Part shown: positions 1 through 7,876 of the stretch, one piece after another
Position numbering within the stretch: position 1 is the first letter of the stretch
Layout: every line of letters starts with the position of its first letter
DNA from: Cryobacterium psychrotolerans
Lineage (GTDB): Bacteria > Actinomycetota > Actinomycetes > Actinomycetales > Microbacteriaceae
Direction: 5' to 3'
Assembly (NCBI RefSeq): GCF_900101115.1
Contig: NZ_FNFU01000006.1
Span: forward strand, 62,001 to 126,000
Length of the DNA: 64,000 bases
The notes under the pieces: generated by a model
Databases searched by the model: none
What the model saw: the letters and a program-made list of their open reading frames with translations, nothing else
Told to the model about the DNA's origin: nothing
Program-made: the position numbers and the translations under genes

Positions 1-934
1 ACCCGATCCCGTTGACCGCCGATTGGCTGGGGCTCTTGGCCAGCCGGGCCCGCTGCGGGCTCACGGCATAGTGCAGGCTCGCGAACACGGTGGGCGGGGC
101 GGCCGTCATGGTGTCGATGACCGATCCGGAGAAATGGAACCTGCGCCGGGACGCGTCGCCGCGCCCTTTGTCGAGCGGATCTGCTGTCGCGCGCGGCTTG
201 AACCGGATCCAGTCCGCGTTGGTGACCTGCGCGAGCGCGTCGAGGTAGGCGTCATTCCACCAGGTGTGCACGGCATCGAAGTCGGTCACCTGGGGTGAGA
301 GTTGCACGGCCGCGTCGTGGGTGGTTGTGAAAGTGCTGCGCCTGGTCAGGGTCGTCCCGACCGCCAACAGGCCGGCCGCCGGCTCCGAGAGGTTCGCCGG
401 GCGGTCGACGCCGGTGAGGAGGGCGCGCCTGATCGCGGGATCGAACGGACCCTGCACGTGATCGGTATCCAGGGGGAGGAGACCTCGCTCCGAGGCGTCG
501 ATCCATGCGTCCCAGGCCGCCCGGACGCGCGGCGGCGGCCAAGCACCGTCGCCCCCGCCGAGGAAGCCGTGCTTACGCAGCTGCCAGGTGAATGTCGGGT
601 CGGCTTCCTTTGCCTCGAGCGCCGCTCGCAGGGATCCGCTGAGAGTCGAGAGGATCAGGGGCAGGGGGAGGCCGGTGCGCCCGAGCCGCGCCGCGAGTTC
701 CGTCGGGCCGACCGAGAGGAAGAAGACGCCGTCGAGGAGCATGGAGTCGGTGATGAGCACGTTTTCCGACAGGAGCACGCCGGTGCGAATCATCCCGAGG
801 ATACGGGCCTCGGCGATCGTTTGAGCGGCCACACCCACGCCGGCATACGCGTGCGACTGCTCGACGCTGTCGAGCTCGCCAATGAGGGCGCGCCGCAGAG
901 GCGCCTTCGATGCGGCAGTGGAAGCGTTCGGCAT
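1..934 (-). CDS. Uncharacterised protein, 3' end beyond the window
   Basis: An open frame runs without a stop from an ATG at 934 to the left edge (at least 311 residues). A purine-rich RBS (GAGGGGGA) lies just upstream of the ATG. The N-terminal half is Ala/Leu rich and predicted helical; the middle contains a Trp/Pro-rich stretch (AWPPPRVRAAWDAW). There is no signal peptide or membrane segment, and I recognise no family motif. It is a soluble protein of unknown role, divergent from the dipeptidase gene. Confidence 0.7.
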   Translation of the reverse strand, partial: MPNASTAASKAPLRRALIGELDSVEQSHAYAGVGVAAQTIAEARILGMIRTGVLLSENVLITDSMLLDGVFFLSVGPTELAARLGRTGLPLPLILSTLSGSLRAALEAKEADPTFTWQLRKHGFLGGGDGAWPPPRVRAAWDAWIDASERGLLPLDTDHVQGPFDPAIRRALLTGVDRPANLSEPAAGLLAVGTTLTRRSTFTTTHDAAVQLSPQVTDFDAVHTWWNDAYLDALAQVTNADWIRFKPRATADPLDKGRGDASRRRFHFSGSVIDTMTAAPPTVFASLHYAVSPQRARLAKSPSQSAVNGIG

Positions 935-1131
935 GGTTCCCCCTCGGAAATTCACCCTATCCAATCGGCGGATTTCCTTGATGGATTGAGGGCTGGCGTG
1001 TGCGCGTGGCCCATCGCCATCTTCGCCGTCTACGCGGCGTTCGCGCTTGCGGTGTGGGCGGTCTTCTTCTCCGCGGACTAGAGAGTGCCCGGTTCGTCCC
1101 GAGCGGCAGCCCCGTGCAGGAGAATTGGGTG

Positions 1132-2154
1132 ATGCGCGATCGGATGAACGAGTTACTGGCCGGCGTCCCCCTGATTGACGGGCACAATGACCTGCCGGAC
1201 GCGCTGCGCGTGAGTGCCGGGTACTCGGTGGCGGGCCTCGACGCCGTGCGGGCGGAGTTGCAGACGGATATCCCGCGGCTGCGGCAGGGCAACGTGGGCG
1301 CGCAGTTCTGGTCGGTGTGGGTGCCGTCGGATCTGCCCGAGCAGGCGGCGGTCGTCGCGACCCTCGAGCAGGTGGACGCGGTCTACCGGCTCGTCACCGC
1401 GTATCCGCAGGTCTTCGGCTTCGCTGCCACGGCGTACGAGCTGGAGCGGGTCTGGGCGTCGGGGCGGATCGCCTCGCTGATGGGCATCGAGGGCGGGCAC
1501 TCGATCGCCGAATCCCTCGGGGCGCTGCGGATGTTCGCCCGTCTGGGCGTGCGCTACATGACCCTCACCCACAACGACGACACCGCCTGGGCGGCCTCGG
1601 CGACCGGCCTGCGGCAGACGACCGGGCTGAACGACACTGGCCGGGCGATCGTGGCGGAGATGAACCGGATCGGGATGATCGTGGACCTCTCGCACACGGC
1701 GGAATCCACCCAGCTCGACGTGCTGGCGGCGACGACGGCCCCGGTGATCTTCTCGCACTCCTCGGCACGGGCGGTGACCGATCACCCGCGGAACGTGACG
1801 GACCGCGTGCTGGAGAAGCTCGCCGACAACGGCGGCGTGCTGCAGGTCACGTTCGTGCCGGGGTTCGTGTCTGCTCGGCCGGACGCCACTCTGGCCGACG
1901 TGGCCGACCACGTCGAGCACGCCCGCGCAGTGGCCGGGGTCGACCACATCGGCATCGGCGGCGACTATGACGGCACGCCGGTGCAGCCGCAGGGCCTGGA
2001 AGACGTGAGCACCTACCCGGCGCTGTTCGACGAGCTGGCGACCCGGGGCTGGTCGGCCGGCGACCTGCAGAAGCTCGCGGGGCGCAACATCCTGCGCGTG
2101 ATGCGTGCGGTGGAGGATGCGGCGACGGAGCCGCTCTGGCCGGGGAGCCGCTAG
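1132..2154 (+). CDS. Membrane-dipeptidase-type metallopeptidase (family M19)
   Basis: This 340-residue protein has the full renal-dipeptidase fold signature and should hydrolyse dipeptides with two zinc ions. Visible metal-site motifs are DGHND (His18, Asp20), GIEGGHS (Glu near 119), DLSHTAES (His near 187) and FSHSSARAV (His near 208), matching the family spacing. The ATG at 1132 is preferred because AGGAG lies 9-10 nt upstream; the frame is open further upstream but has no RBS. There is no signal peptide, so it is likely cytoplasmic. Its stop overlaps the stop of the convergent membrane-protein gene. A diverged copy of its last 30 codons lies at 5859-5954. Confidence 0.93.
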   Translation: MRDRMNELLAGVPLIDGHNDLPDALRVSAGYSVAGLDAVRAELQTDIPRLRQGNVGAQFWSVWVPSDLPEQAAVVATLEQVDAVYRLVTAYPQVFGFAATAYELERVWASGRIASLMGIEGGHSIAESLGALRMFARLGVRYMTLTHNDDTAWAASATGLRQTTGLNDTGRAIVAEMNRIGMIVDLSHTAESTQLDVLAATTAPVIFSHSSARAVTDHPRNVTDRVLEKLADNGGVLQVTFVPGFVSARPDATLADVADHVEHARAVAGVDHIGIGGDYDGTPVQPQGLEDVSTYPALFDELATRGWSAGDLQKLAGRNILRVMRAVEDAATEPLWPGSR

Positions 2155-2453
2155 CCGTACATGGTGATCAGGAGAACAAACCCGATCACCGTCACGGCGG
2201 CCGCACTGAGCCCGACAAGCGCATAGCGTCGGCCGGAAGTGCGCAGGCCGGCTGTCCCGGCGATGACCGCGCCCACGACGCCGACGGGGAGGAAGGCCAG
2301 CCCCAGGATTCGTACCCAGTTCGCCGGGTCGAGGGGCGTCGCCGTCAGCACCCACAACCACACCAGCGCTGCAATCCCGCTGAGACCGAAAGCGGCGCTC
2401 ATGGCTCCAGCCAGGCTGGATCGCCCGGAAGCGGAACTCTGTGAGGTGCTCAT
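2151..2453 (-). CDS. Small three-helix membrane protein, unknown function
   Basis: This 100-residue protein has a Ser-rich N-terminus and three hydrophobic segments (about 17-37, 48-68 and 78-98), so it is an integral membrane protein. An AAGGAG RBS lies 6 nt before the ATG. Its stop codon overlaps that of the convergent dipeptidase. Small DUF4190-like membrane proteins of actinobacteria look similar, but I see no diagnostic motif. Confidence 0.75.
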   Translation of the reverse strand: MSTSQSSASGRSSLAGAMSAAFGLSGIAALVWLWVLTATPLDPANWVRILGLAFLPVGVVGAVIAGTAGLRTSGRRYALVGLSAAAVTVIGFVLLITMYG

Positions 2454-2690
2454 TGCTAGCTCCTTGTCCGTTTGCGGGTGACCCGCCCATGGAGATCGCC
2501 GCGTGTCCTGCGGGGCACGGCGATGCTAGCCCTCATCTGGCGCCGGAATATGACCGCCAGGGGCCGCGCCACCGGAGATTTCGAGTTGCGCGGGCGGCGC
2601 GCCGCTTCGCGGGTGGCGCATCACGCGCGTAGCGGCGCACTACCCGCGCATTGGTCCACAACCAACGCATGAGGCGACACCCAGCGCAGG

Positions 2691-2768
2691 TCAGACGGTG
2701 GTGGCGTCTTCGATCTCTCCGATGAGCTCCTCGATGATGTCCTCGAGGAACAGGACGCCGGTCGCGAC
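2691..2768 (-). pseudogene. C-terminal relic of a CorC/HlyC-type (CNNM-CBS) gene
   Basis: On the minus strand the codons before a TGA read TGVLFLEDIIEELIGEIED. This matches the end of the second CBS domain of CNNM/CorC proteins; the intact gene at 4552-5838 has GIVTLEDLVEELVGEMRDE. Upstream of the match the frame turns into a run of arginines and homology is lost, and there is no start. The residues differ enough from the intact gene to suggest another paralogue rather than a recent copy. It lies directly beside the hipBA operator region. Confidence 0.6.
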
Positions 2769-2800
2769 GCGGCGACGCCGACGCCGGGTGGCACCGACTG

Positions 2801-2896
2801 TGTGGGAAATACCCCACATTCAAAAATGTGGGTTATAACCCACTTGACGGGATGTGGGCTATGACCCACAATGAGTCATGTGGGTTGTTGCCCACA
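2801..2896 (+). promoter_or_regulatory. Four phased palindromic operators upstream of hipB
   Basis: Four 18-bp inverted repeats of the form TGTGGG-N6-CCCACA begin at 2801, 2827, 2853 and 2879, exactly 26 bp apart. The second ends in CCCACT, one base off. They lie between the CorC relic and the hipB start, and the last ends 14 bp before the preferred ATG. HipB proteins are known to repress their own operon through several palindromes, so these are the probable HipB/HipBA sites. The spacing is about 2.5 helical turns, so neighbouring dimers would sit on alternate faces. Confidence 0.8.
2844..2872 (+). promoter_or_regulatory. Candidate hipBA promoter
   Basis: TTGACG (2844-2849) and CACAAT (2867-2872) are separated by 17 bp, a reasonable sigma70-type pair. 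The spacer and -10 lie within the third operator palindrome, and transcription would begin near the fourth. Repressor occupancy would therefore block RNA polymerase. Confidence 0.45.
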
Positions 2897-2910
2897 TCGG
2901 AGGGAGCCGC

Positions 2911-3174
2911 ATGGACGTGTACACCGCCCGGGACCTCGGCGCCGCAGCGCGCCAGAAACGCGAAACCCTCGGGATGACCCAGCAGGCCCTGGCCGACGCC
3001 GCCGGCGTCACCCGAGACTGGCTGCTCGACTTCGAGGCAGGCAACCCCAGCTCGTCCCTCGGCCGGGTCTTCACCGTGCTGAACACCCTCCACCTGCACG
3101 TCGACCTTACAGACACCCCGGAGGACGAGAGCGACAGCGCCCTCGACGACGTGTTCCGGGACCTGGACCGCTGA
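2911..3174 (+). CDS. hipB: HipB-family antitoxin / Xre-type repressor
   Basis: This 87-residue protein has an Xre helix-turn-helix over roughly residues 8-60 (ARQKRETLGMTQQALADAAG, then VTRDWLLDFEAG). It is the expected antitoxin and DNA-binding partner of HipA. The ATG at 2911 has a GGAGGG RBS 7 nt upstream. An earlier in-frame ATG at 2878 lies inside the fourth operator and has no RBS, so I reject it. Its TGA overlaps the hipA ATG (TGATG), which indicates translational coupling. Confidence 0.9.
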   Translation: MDVYTARDLGAAARQKRETLGMTQQALADAAGVTRDWLLDFEAGNPSSSLGRVFTVLNTLHLHVDLTDTPEDESDSALDDVFRDLDR

Positions 3175-4451
3175 TGGCACGCGAGCTCAGCGTCTACCTC
3201 GACGGCACCCACGCCGGGACGCTGCACCAGAGCGCCCAGGGCAACACCACGTTCCAGTACGACGACGCCTACCGCCTCGAGCGTCGCGGTCCCACCCCGC
3301 TGTCCCTGTCGATGCCGCTGACCCGCCGGGAACACCCCAACAGGGTCGTCCTGCCGTTCCTCCAAGGCCTCCTCCCCGACAGCCCCACCAAGCTCGACCA
3401 GCTCGCCGCCGAGCACCACACCTCAGCCCGGAACGCCTTCGGCCTCCTCGCCCATGTGGGCCGGGACGCCGCCGGCGCCGTCCAGGTGCTCCCGCCGGGG
3501 GAGGACTCGCCCGACGCCGCCACCCGGCAGGGCGATGTCACCCCGCTGACCGACGCCGAGGTGGGCGAGGTCATCGCGGACCTCATCGAGCACCGTGACA
3601 CCTGGGGGCAGCAGCGCGCCGAAATGCACTGGTCCCTTCCCGGCGCCCAGCCCAAGGTGGCCCTGTTCCGGTTCGAGGACGGCACCTGGGGCACCCCGAG
3701 GGACTCGACCCCCACCACCCACATCCTGAAACCGGCCGTCCCGCCCTACACCGACCATGACGTGAACGAGCATGTAACGATGGCCGCCGCCCAGATACTC
3801 GGCCTGGCCGTGTCCAGGCACGAGCTGATGACCACCGACCGGGGCGACCGGGTGTTTGTCTCCACCCGCTACGACCGGCGGAAGCTCAGGGGCCGGTGGG
3901 CCCGGCTGCACCAGGAGGACCTCTGCCAGGCGCTCTCCGTCGCCCCGGCCCGGAAATACCAGCAGGACGGCGGCCCCGGCGTGAACCAGGTCGCGGCCCT
4001 GTTCGACAACCTCGCCGACCCCCGCGACGCGGCCGACAGCCGCCGCCGATTCTTCGACGCCCTCGTGTTCAACGTCTCCGCCGCCTGCACCGACGCCCAC
4101 GCCAAGAACTTCTCCATGCTCCTCTCCGGCCGACGCGCCACCCTCGCCCCGCTCTACGACGTCGGCACCCACGCGACGTACTCGTCCCGGGAACCGCTGC
4201 GCTCGGCGATGATGCTCGACGACGAGTACACCCTTGACGCCATCGGCCTGCCGGAGCTACTCAAAGCGGCCACCAGGCTCCGTATCCCGGCCGACCTGGC
4301 CGCCGAGCGGGTCGCCTATATCCGGTCGAACCTGGCCGCAGCGTTCGCCGACGCGGCCGGCCGGACGACCGGCAGCCCCGAGGTGGCCGGATACGCGGCC
4401 ACCGTCGCCAACTCCATCCACGAGCTCGTCGTCACCCGCGGCTGGGCCTGA
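3174..4451 (+). CDS. hipA: HipA-family serine/threonine kinase toxin
   Basis: This 425-residue protein has the HipA N-terminal subdomain followed by the HipA-like kinase core. GAQPK around residues 156-160 corresponds to the phosphate loop with the autophosphorylated serine just before it (SLPGAQPK). DAHAKNFS around 307 and YDVGTH around 328 match the catalytic and metal-binding aspartates of E. coli HipA (309 and 332). HipA of E. coli phosphorylates glutamyl-tRNA synthetase; the target here is unknown. It looks intact. It overlaps hipB by one base and is probably controlled by the upstream palindromes. Confidence 0.93.
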   Translation: MARELSVYLDGTHAGTLHQSAQGNTTFQYDDAYRLERRGPTPLSLSMPLTRREHPNRVVLPFLQGLLPDSPTKLDQLAAEHHTSARNAFGLLAHVGRDAAGAVQVLPPGEDSPDAATRQGDVTPLTDAEVGEVIADLIEHRDTWGQQRAEMHWSLPGAQPKVALFRFEDGTWGTPRDSTPTTHILKPAVPPYTDHDVNEHVTMAAAQILGLAVSRHELMTTDRGDRVFVSTRYDRRKLRGRWARLHQEDLCQALSVAPARKYQQDGGPGVNQVAALFDNLADPRDAADSRRRFFDALVFNVSAACTDAHAKNFSMLLSGRRATLAPLYDVGTHATYSSREPLRSAMMLDDEYTLDAIGLPELLKAATRLRIPADLAAERVAYIRSNLAAAFADAAGRTTGSPEVAGYAATVANSIHELVVTRGWA

Positions 4452-4551
4452 CCGACCACCTCGGCCGGGGCCTGAAAGCCGAACAGGTCATAAACATCGA
4501 GGCGACCGGTTTCCGGTCAGGGACCTGCAGGTCCTGAATGGCTCCCGCCCC

Positions 4552-5838
4552 TCAAGGAGCGAGTACCTCGATGGTGGTGATTCGGAGCCGCTCCATGGCG
4601 GCAACCCTGAGCCGGCGCGCGCCGACGGTGACCGTGTCGCCGACGACGGGCAGGCGGCCCAGGCGAGCCGTGATGAAGCCGGCCGCAGTCTCGTACGGGC
4701 CGTCCTCGAGTTCGATCCCGGTGAGCTCCGCGAAGTCCTCGATGTTCACGCTTCCATCCACGATCAGCGCCGCACCGGATTCGTCGGAGCGGCGCACGGC
4801 CGCCGCCTCGGGGGCGTCACGCTCATCCCGCATCTCGCCGACGAGCTCTTCGACGAGGTCCTCGAGCGTCACGATGCCATCGGTTCCCCCGTATTCGTCG
4901 ATCACGACGGCCATGTGTATTCCGGCGCGTCGCAGCTGGGTCATGGCAGGCAGGATGCGGTTCGTGCCCGGAAGAAACACGATCGGCCGCGCGAGGTCGG
5001 CGACCGTCCTCGCGCCGCGGTTCCCCTCCGGGTCGAGAAGATCGCGCACGTGCACGAAACCGATCACGTCGTCAACGGATTGGCCGATGAGCGGGTAGCG
5101 CGTGTACGGCATCGCCCGTACCTGGCCGATCGCCTCGGGGATCGTCTGGGTGCCGATCAGGAAGGCGACATCCGCGCGATGGCGCATCACTTCTCCGACG
5201 GTTCGATCCGCTGCCGTGAGGACTTCACCGAGGATTTTTCGTTCATCGACTTCGAGCCCTGGGTGGGCGCCGAGCAGATCTCGGAGCTCCTCGACGGACA
5301 TTTCCTCCTTCCTGGCGTGCGGGTCTCCGCCGAAGATCCTCACGACGCCGTTCGTTGACACGGAAAGAAACCAGATCACCGGTCGCAGCAGTGCAGCGAA
5401 GACCAGAAGCGGCGGGGCAAGCGCGAGCGAGAAACCGGCCGCGCTCTGCAGCGCAAGCCGCTTGGGCACGAGTTCGCCGAGCACGAGCGACAGGTACGCG
5501 ATCAGCAGCGTCATGCCGATCAGGGCCAGCACGTCCGCCGCCCCCGCGGACAGGCCGAGCGCTTTCAGCAGCGGGGCGACATCCGGGGCCAGCGTTGACG
5601 CCCCATAGGCGGCGGAGAGGAAGCCGGCCACCGTAACGCCGATTTGGACCGCCGCGAGGAACCGGTTGGGGTCACGCGCGAGCGAGGCAACCTTGGCCCC
5701 GCGACTTCCTTGCTTCCGCAGCCCGTGCAGCTGGCTCTCCCTCAGGGACACCAACGCAATCTCCGTGGCGGCGAACACCCCGCCGATCAGCACGAAAAGC
5801 AGCACGAGCCCGAGATTGACCCACGTGTACACATCCAC
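4552..5838 (-). CDS. CNNM/CorC (HlyC) family membrane protein with CBS pair
   Basis: This 428-residue protein has a CNNM transmembrane domain in about the first 140 residues (FVLIGGVFAATEIALVSLRE, then IAYLSLVLGELVPKRLAL). A CBS pair follows at about 205-330, ending VTLEDLVEELVGEM, and then a CorC/HlyC C-terminal domain. The family is linked to magnesium or cobalt transport or efflux; older names call it a hemolysin. The length is normal for actinobacterial members. It starts at an ATG, stands alone, and is convergent to hipA, with about 100 bp of unremarkable sequence between them. Confidence 0.93.
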   Translation of the reverse strand: MDVYTWVNLGLVLLFVLIGGVFAATEIALVSLRESQLHGLRKQGSRGAKVASLARDPNRFLAAVQIGVTVAGFLSAAYGASTLAPDVAPLLKALGLSAGAADVLALIGMTLLIAYLSLVLGELVPKRLALQSAAGFSLALAPPLLVFAALLRPVIWFLSVSTNGVVRIFGGDPHARKEEMSVEELRDLLGAHPGLEVDERKILGEVLTAADRTVGEVMRHRADVAFLIGTQTIPEAIGQVRAMPYTRYPLIGQSVDDVIGFVHVRDLLDPEGNRGARTVADLARPIVFLPGTNRILPAMTQLRRAGIHMAVVIDEYGGTDGIVTLEDLVEELVGEMRDERDAPEAAAVRRSDESGAALIVDGSVNIEDFAELTGIELEDGPYETAAGFITARLGRLPVVGDTVTVGARRLRVAAMERLRITTIEVLAP

Positions 5839-5858
5839 GAGCTCATTCTATGAATCCT

Positions 5859-5954
5859 GCCTCCTGCCCGGCGCTCTTCGACGAGCCGGCGACGCGGGGC
5901 TGGTCGGCCCGCGACGTGCAGAGGCTCGCGGGGCGCGACATCCTGCGCGGGTAA
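5859..5954 (+). pseudogene. 3'-terminal relic of a dipeptidase gene
   Basis: The frame reads CPALFDEPATRGWSARDVQR and then LAGRDILRG-stop. It aligns almost residue for residue with the end of the intact M19 dipeptidase (YPALFDELATRGWSAGDLQK, then LAGRNILRV). Nothing upstream continues the homology because the CorC-type gene start lies there on the other strand. It is a truncated paralogue fragment and a second sign, with the CorC relic, that the hipBA neighbourhood has been rearranged. Confidence 0.75.
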
Positions 5955-6050
5955 CCGCTGATCGGGACTGCCGATATCCCCCAATAGGGGGCTGAGGCGC
6001 GGTGCCGCCGGCCCTCTATGCTGGCCGCACCCGAACATCAAGGAGCCCTC

Positions 6051-6680
6051 GTGACCGACACGGCAGGAACCATCTCCACGCAAGCAGGCTGGTACCCGGA
6101 CCCGTCAGGGGCCCCCCGACAGCGCTGGTGGGACGGCGCGAGGTGGACCGAACACCTGATCGACCCCGCGGCGGCGAACAACCCGGCCGCCCGCGTGTCG
6201 CTGCGGGAGTCCGCGATGCCCGTCTACAGCGCATCCATCTGGATGATCGTGGGGCTTCCCCTTCTCTCCCTGTTCGCGCTCGTGGCGTTCGACCTGACCG
6301 GGTTCCTGATCGGATTCACGTCGGGGTTGTCCACCATGGTCGACCTCTCGGTCACATCGTGGCTGGCCCTTCTCAACCCGGACTTCTACTTCCTGTATGC
6401 CCTCGCCCTCGCCGCGCGGATCGCCTCGCTCATCTTCGCGTACGTCGACTGGCGGGGGCTGCGGTTCGACGGCATCGATCGTCCGTTCCACTGGGCCTGG
6501 TCCTTCCTGTCGGTGGAGCTGTACGTGCTCGGCCGCTCGATCGTCGTGCGCCGGCGCGTCGGCCGCGGTCTGCTGCCGATCGGCGTCATGGTGCTGCTCT
6601 GGGTGGTGAGCTACGGCGTGGTCACGCTCAAGATCGAGGACTCGATGCCGGCCGTGACGATGTGGCTCGGGAGCCTCTGA
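6051..6680 (+). CDS. DUF2510 membrane protein (paralogue 1)
   Basis: This 209-residue protein starts at a GTG with an AAGGAG RBS. Residues about 10-35 form the DUF2510 module (GWYPDPSGAPRQRWWDGARW, TEH), a short Trp-rich domain found at the N-terminus of many actinobacterial membrane proteins. Three or four hydrophobic segments follow. The stretch DGIDRPFHWAWSFLS and GRSIVVRR recurs in the protein at 34059-34601, so the two are paralogues with the same GTG start and nearly the same RBS context. Function is unknown. Confidence 0.88.
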   Translation: MTDTAGTISTQAGWYPDPSGAPRQRWWDGARWTEHLIDPAAANNPAARVSLRESAMPVYSASIWMIVGLPLLSLFALVAFDLTGFLIGFTSGLSTMVDLSVTSWLALLNPDFYFLYALALAARIASLIFAYVDWRGLRFDGIDRPFHWAWSFLSVELYVLGRSIVVRRRVGRGLLPIGVMVLLWVVSYGVVTLKIEDSMPAVTMWLGSL

Positions 6681-6738
6681 CCTCGGTGTAGCTGACCTCT
6701 GTGTAGCCGGCCGCTGTGTAGCCGAGCCGTTGTGCTGG
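6679..6738. repeat. Degenerate 15-bp tandem repeat, four units
   Basis: Four consecutive 15-bp units (GACCTCGGTGTAGCT, GACCTCTGTGTAGCC, GGCCGCTGTGTAGCC, GAGCCGTTGTGCTGG) start at the end of the DUF2510 gene. The degeneracy increases along the array. No gene is evident in it, and it does not form a strong hairpin. Confidence 0.6.
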
Positions 6739-6907
6739 CCCCTGTGCGGGTTTTCCGCACGGCGGCGGCGTGCCCGTGTGACCATAACGGGGGGTAGGCG
6801 CGCAGCGCTTCCTTATACCTGAGCACTTGTCATGTTCTGCTGTTGCGGAGTTGACTGAGCGGCATCGAACCACCCGCCACGCGTCCCTTCCCGAAAGGGG
6901 ACTGCTG

Positions 6908-7528
6908 ATGAGTACTTCGTCCCGCCCGCTTCGCCTGCCCGGCCGCCACCCGGTGCGCCGCCGCGCACTCGCGGCCATTGCGATGCTCGCCGTGCCGCTG
7001 GCCCTGGCGGCGGGCAACGTCGCCTTCGGGGCCAACCACGTCACGGCCGGGGCTGTGGCGGTGGCGGAAGCCCAATACCTGGGCGAGGTGGATGGCCCGG
7101 CGCCGCGCGCGACGCTGGCGGACGGCATCCGGGCCGAGGGGATCACCAGCCGATTCTCGGCAGGTCAGGCGCCGGCCGTGGCGGGGCAGCCTGCCGGCAC
7201 GCCCCGGTTCACCACGTACGTCTGGACGGCGGGCTGGCAGGCCCAGATCGATGCCTGCAACGGCGCGGTCGACCTCACCGGGCGCTACGGCGTGCGCGTG
7301 ATCGGCGAGCACTGGGGCTGCGGCGGGTCCCGCTTCCCGAGCTCGGGCCTGATCACGCTGTCGGGCGTGCTGTCCGGCACCTACCGGGTGGGCGGGGTCG
7401 CCGCGGTGCTCAACGCGAACACGCAGGGCACCGGCAACATCCCGCGGGGGTACGACCTGCTCTACCAGACCTGCATCAACGGGTCGAACAAGACGATGTC
7501 GTTCACGGTGCTCACGCGGGTGGGTTAG
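6908..7528 (+). CDS. Secreted protein of unknown function
   Basis: This 206-residue protein has a twin-Arg-poor but strongly basic N-terminus and a hydrophobic Sec signal (about residues 20-42). The mature part has three cysteines (QIDACNGAVD, HWGCGGSRFP, LLYQTCINGS) and a predicted beta-rich C-terminal domain ending TMSFTVLTRVG. A GAAAGGGGA RBS lies upstream of the ATG. Related small secreted proteins seem to occur in Microbacteriaceae, but I cannot assign a role. Confidence 0.8.
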   Translation: MSTSSRPLRLPGRHPVRRRALAAIAMLAVPLALAAGNVAFGANHVTAGAVAVAEAQYLGEVDGPAPRATLADGIRAEGITSRFSAGQAPAVAGQPAGTPRFTTYVWTAGWQAQIDACNGAVDLTGRYGVRVIGEHWGCGGSRFPSSGLITLSGVLSGTYRVGGVAAVLNANTQGTGNIPRGYDLLYQTCINGSNKTMSFTVLTRVG

Positions 7529-7627
7529 GGGTTGTCCCGAGCGTCACCGGCCGCAACGACGCGCCCTTGCTCGGAGCCGGCTGTCATTCGCTAATGGCCA
7601 CGCGTCCGTGCTCTTGCAATATCGGTC

Positions 7628-7656
7628 TTGCGCTCCCTGCAAGCCCGGCCTAGAGT
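7628..7656 (+). promoter_or_regulatory. Candidate hicAB promoter giving a leaderless transcript
   Basis: TTGCGC and TAGAGT are separated by 17 bp. The -10 ends 7 bp before the hicA ATG, so transcription would start at or one base before the ATG. No ribosome-binding sequence is present upstream of hicA, consistent with leaderless translation, which is common in actinobacteria. Confidence 0.4.
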
Positions 7657-7663
7657 ACCGTTT

Positions 7664-7876
7664 ATGAAACGGCGGGAATTGCTGAAGGCAATCGCTGCCG
7701 CAGCCAGGGATGCAGATCTGAGCTGGACGCTCGCCAGACAGGGTGCCAATCACGAGGTGTACAGCCTGGACGGACTCATCATTCCCATACCGCGCCACAC
7801 CGAGATAAACGAGCTAACCGCTGAAAGCATTTTCAAGGAGTGCGAACCAAAGCGTGGAAGGAGATGGTGGAAGTGA
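7664..7876 (+). CDS. hicA: HicA-type mRNA interferase toxin
   Basis: This 70-residue protein has the HicA double-stranded-RNA-binding-like fold: MKRRELLKAI at the N-terminus, the active-site region RQGANHEVY with the catalytic His, then LIIPIPRHTEINELTAESIF. HicA toxins cleave mRNA. The ATG at 7664 is the one that begins at the family's usual N-terminus. Its stop overlaps the GTG of the antitoxin gene (GTGA). Confidence 0.85.
   Translation: MKRRELLKAIAAAARDADLSWTLARQGANHEVYSLDGLIIPIPRHTEINELTAESIFKECEPKRGRRWWK

Noticed and set aside
957..1081. Hydrophobic short peptide frame (VCAWPIAIFAVYAAFALAVW and on) before the dipeptidase
   Set aside because: No ATG or RBS at a sensible place; only weak TTG/GTG starts. 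About 30 residues of hydrophobic sequence are not enough to call a gene.
2490..2530. ATCGCCG/CGGCGAT stem upstream of the small membrane-protein gene
   Set aside because: Only 7 bp of stem with a long loop and no T-run, and it lies upstream of a gene, not downstream.
2878..2910. Upstream ATG for hipB
   Set aside because: It falls inside the fourth operator, has no RBS, and extends the protein beyond the usual Xre start.
4452..4551. Gap between hipA and the CorC gene as a terminator or small gene
   Set aside because: No hairpin with T-run and no open frame with an RBS.
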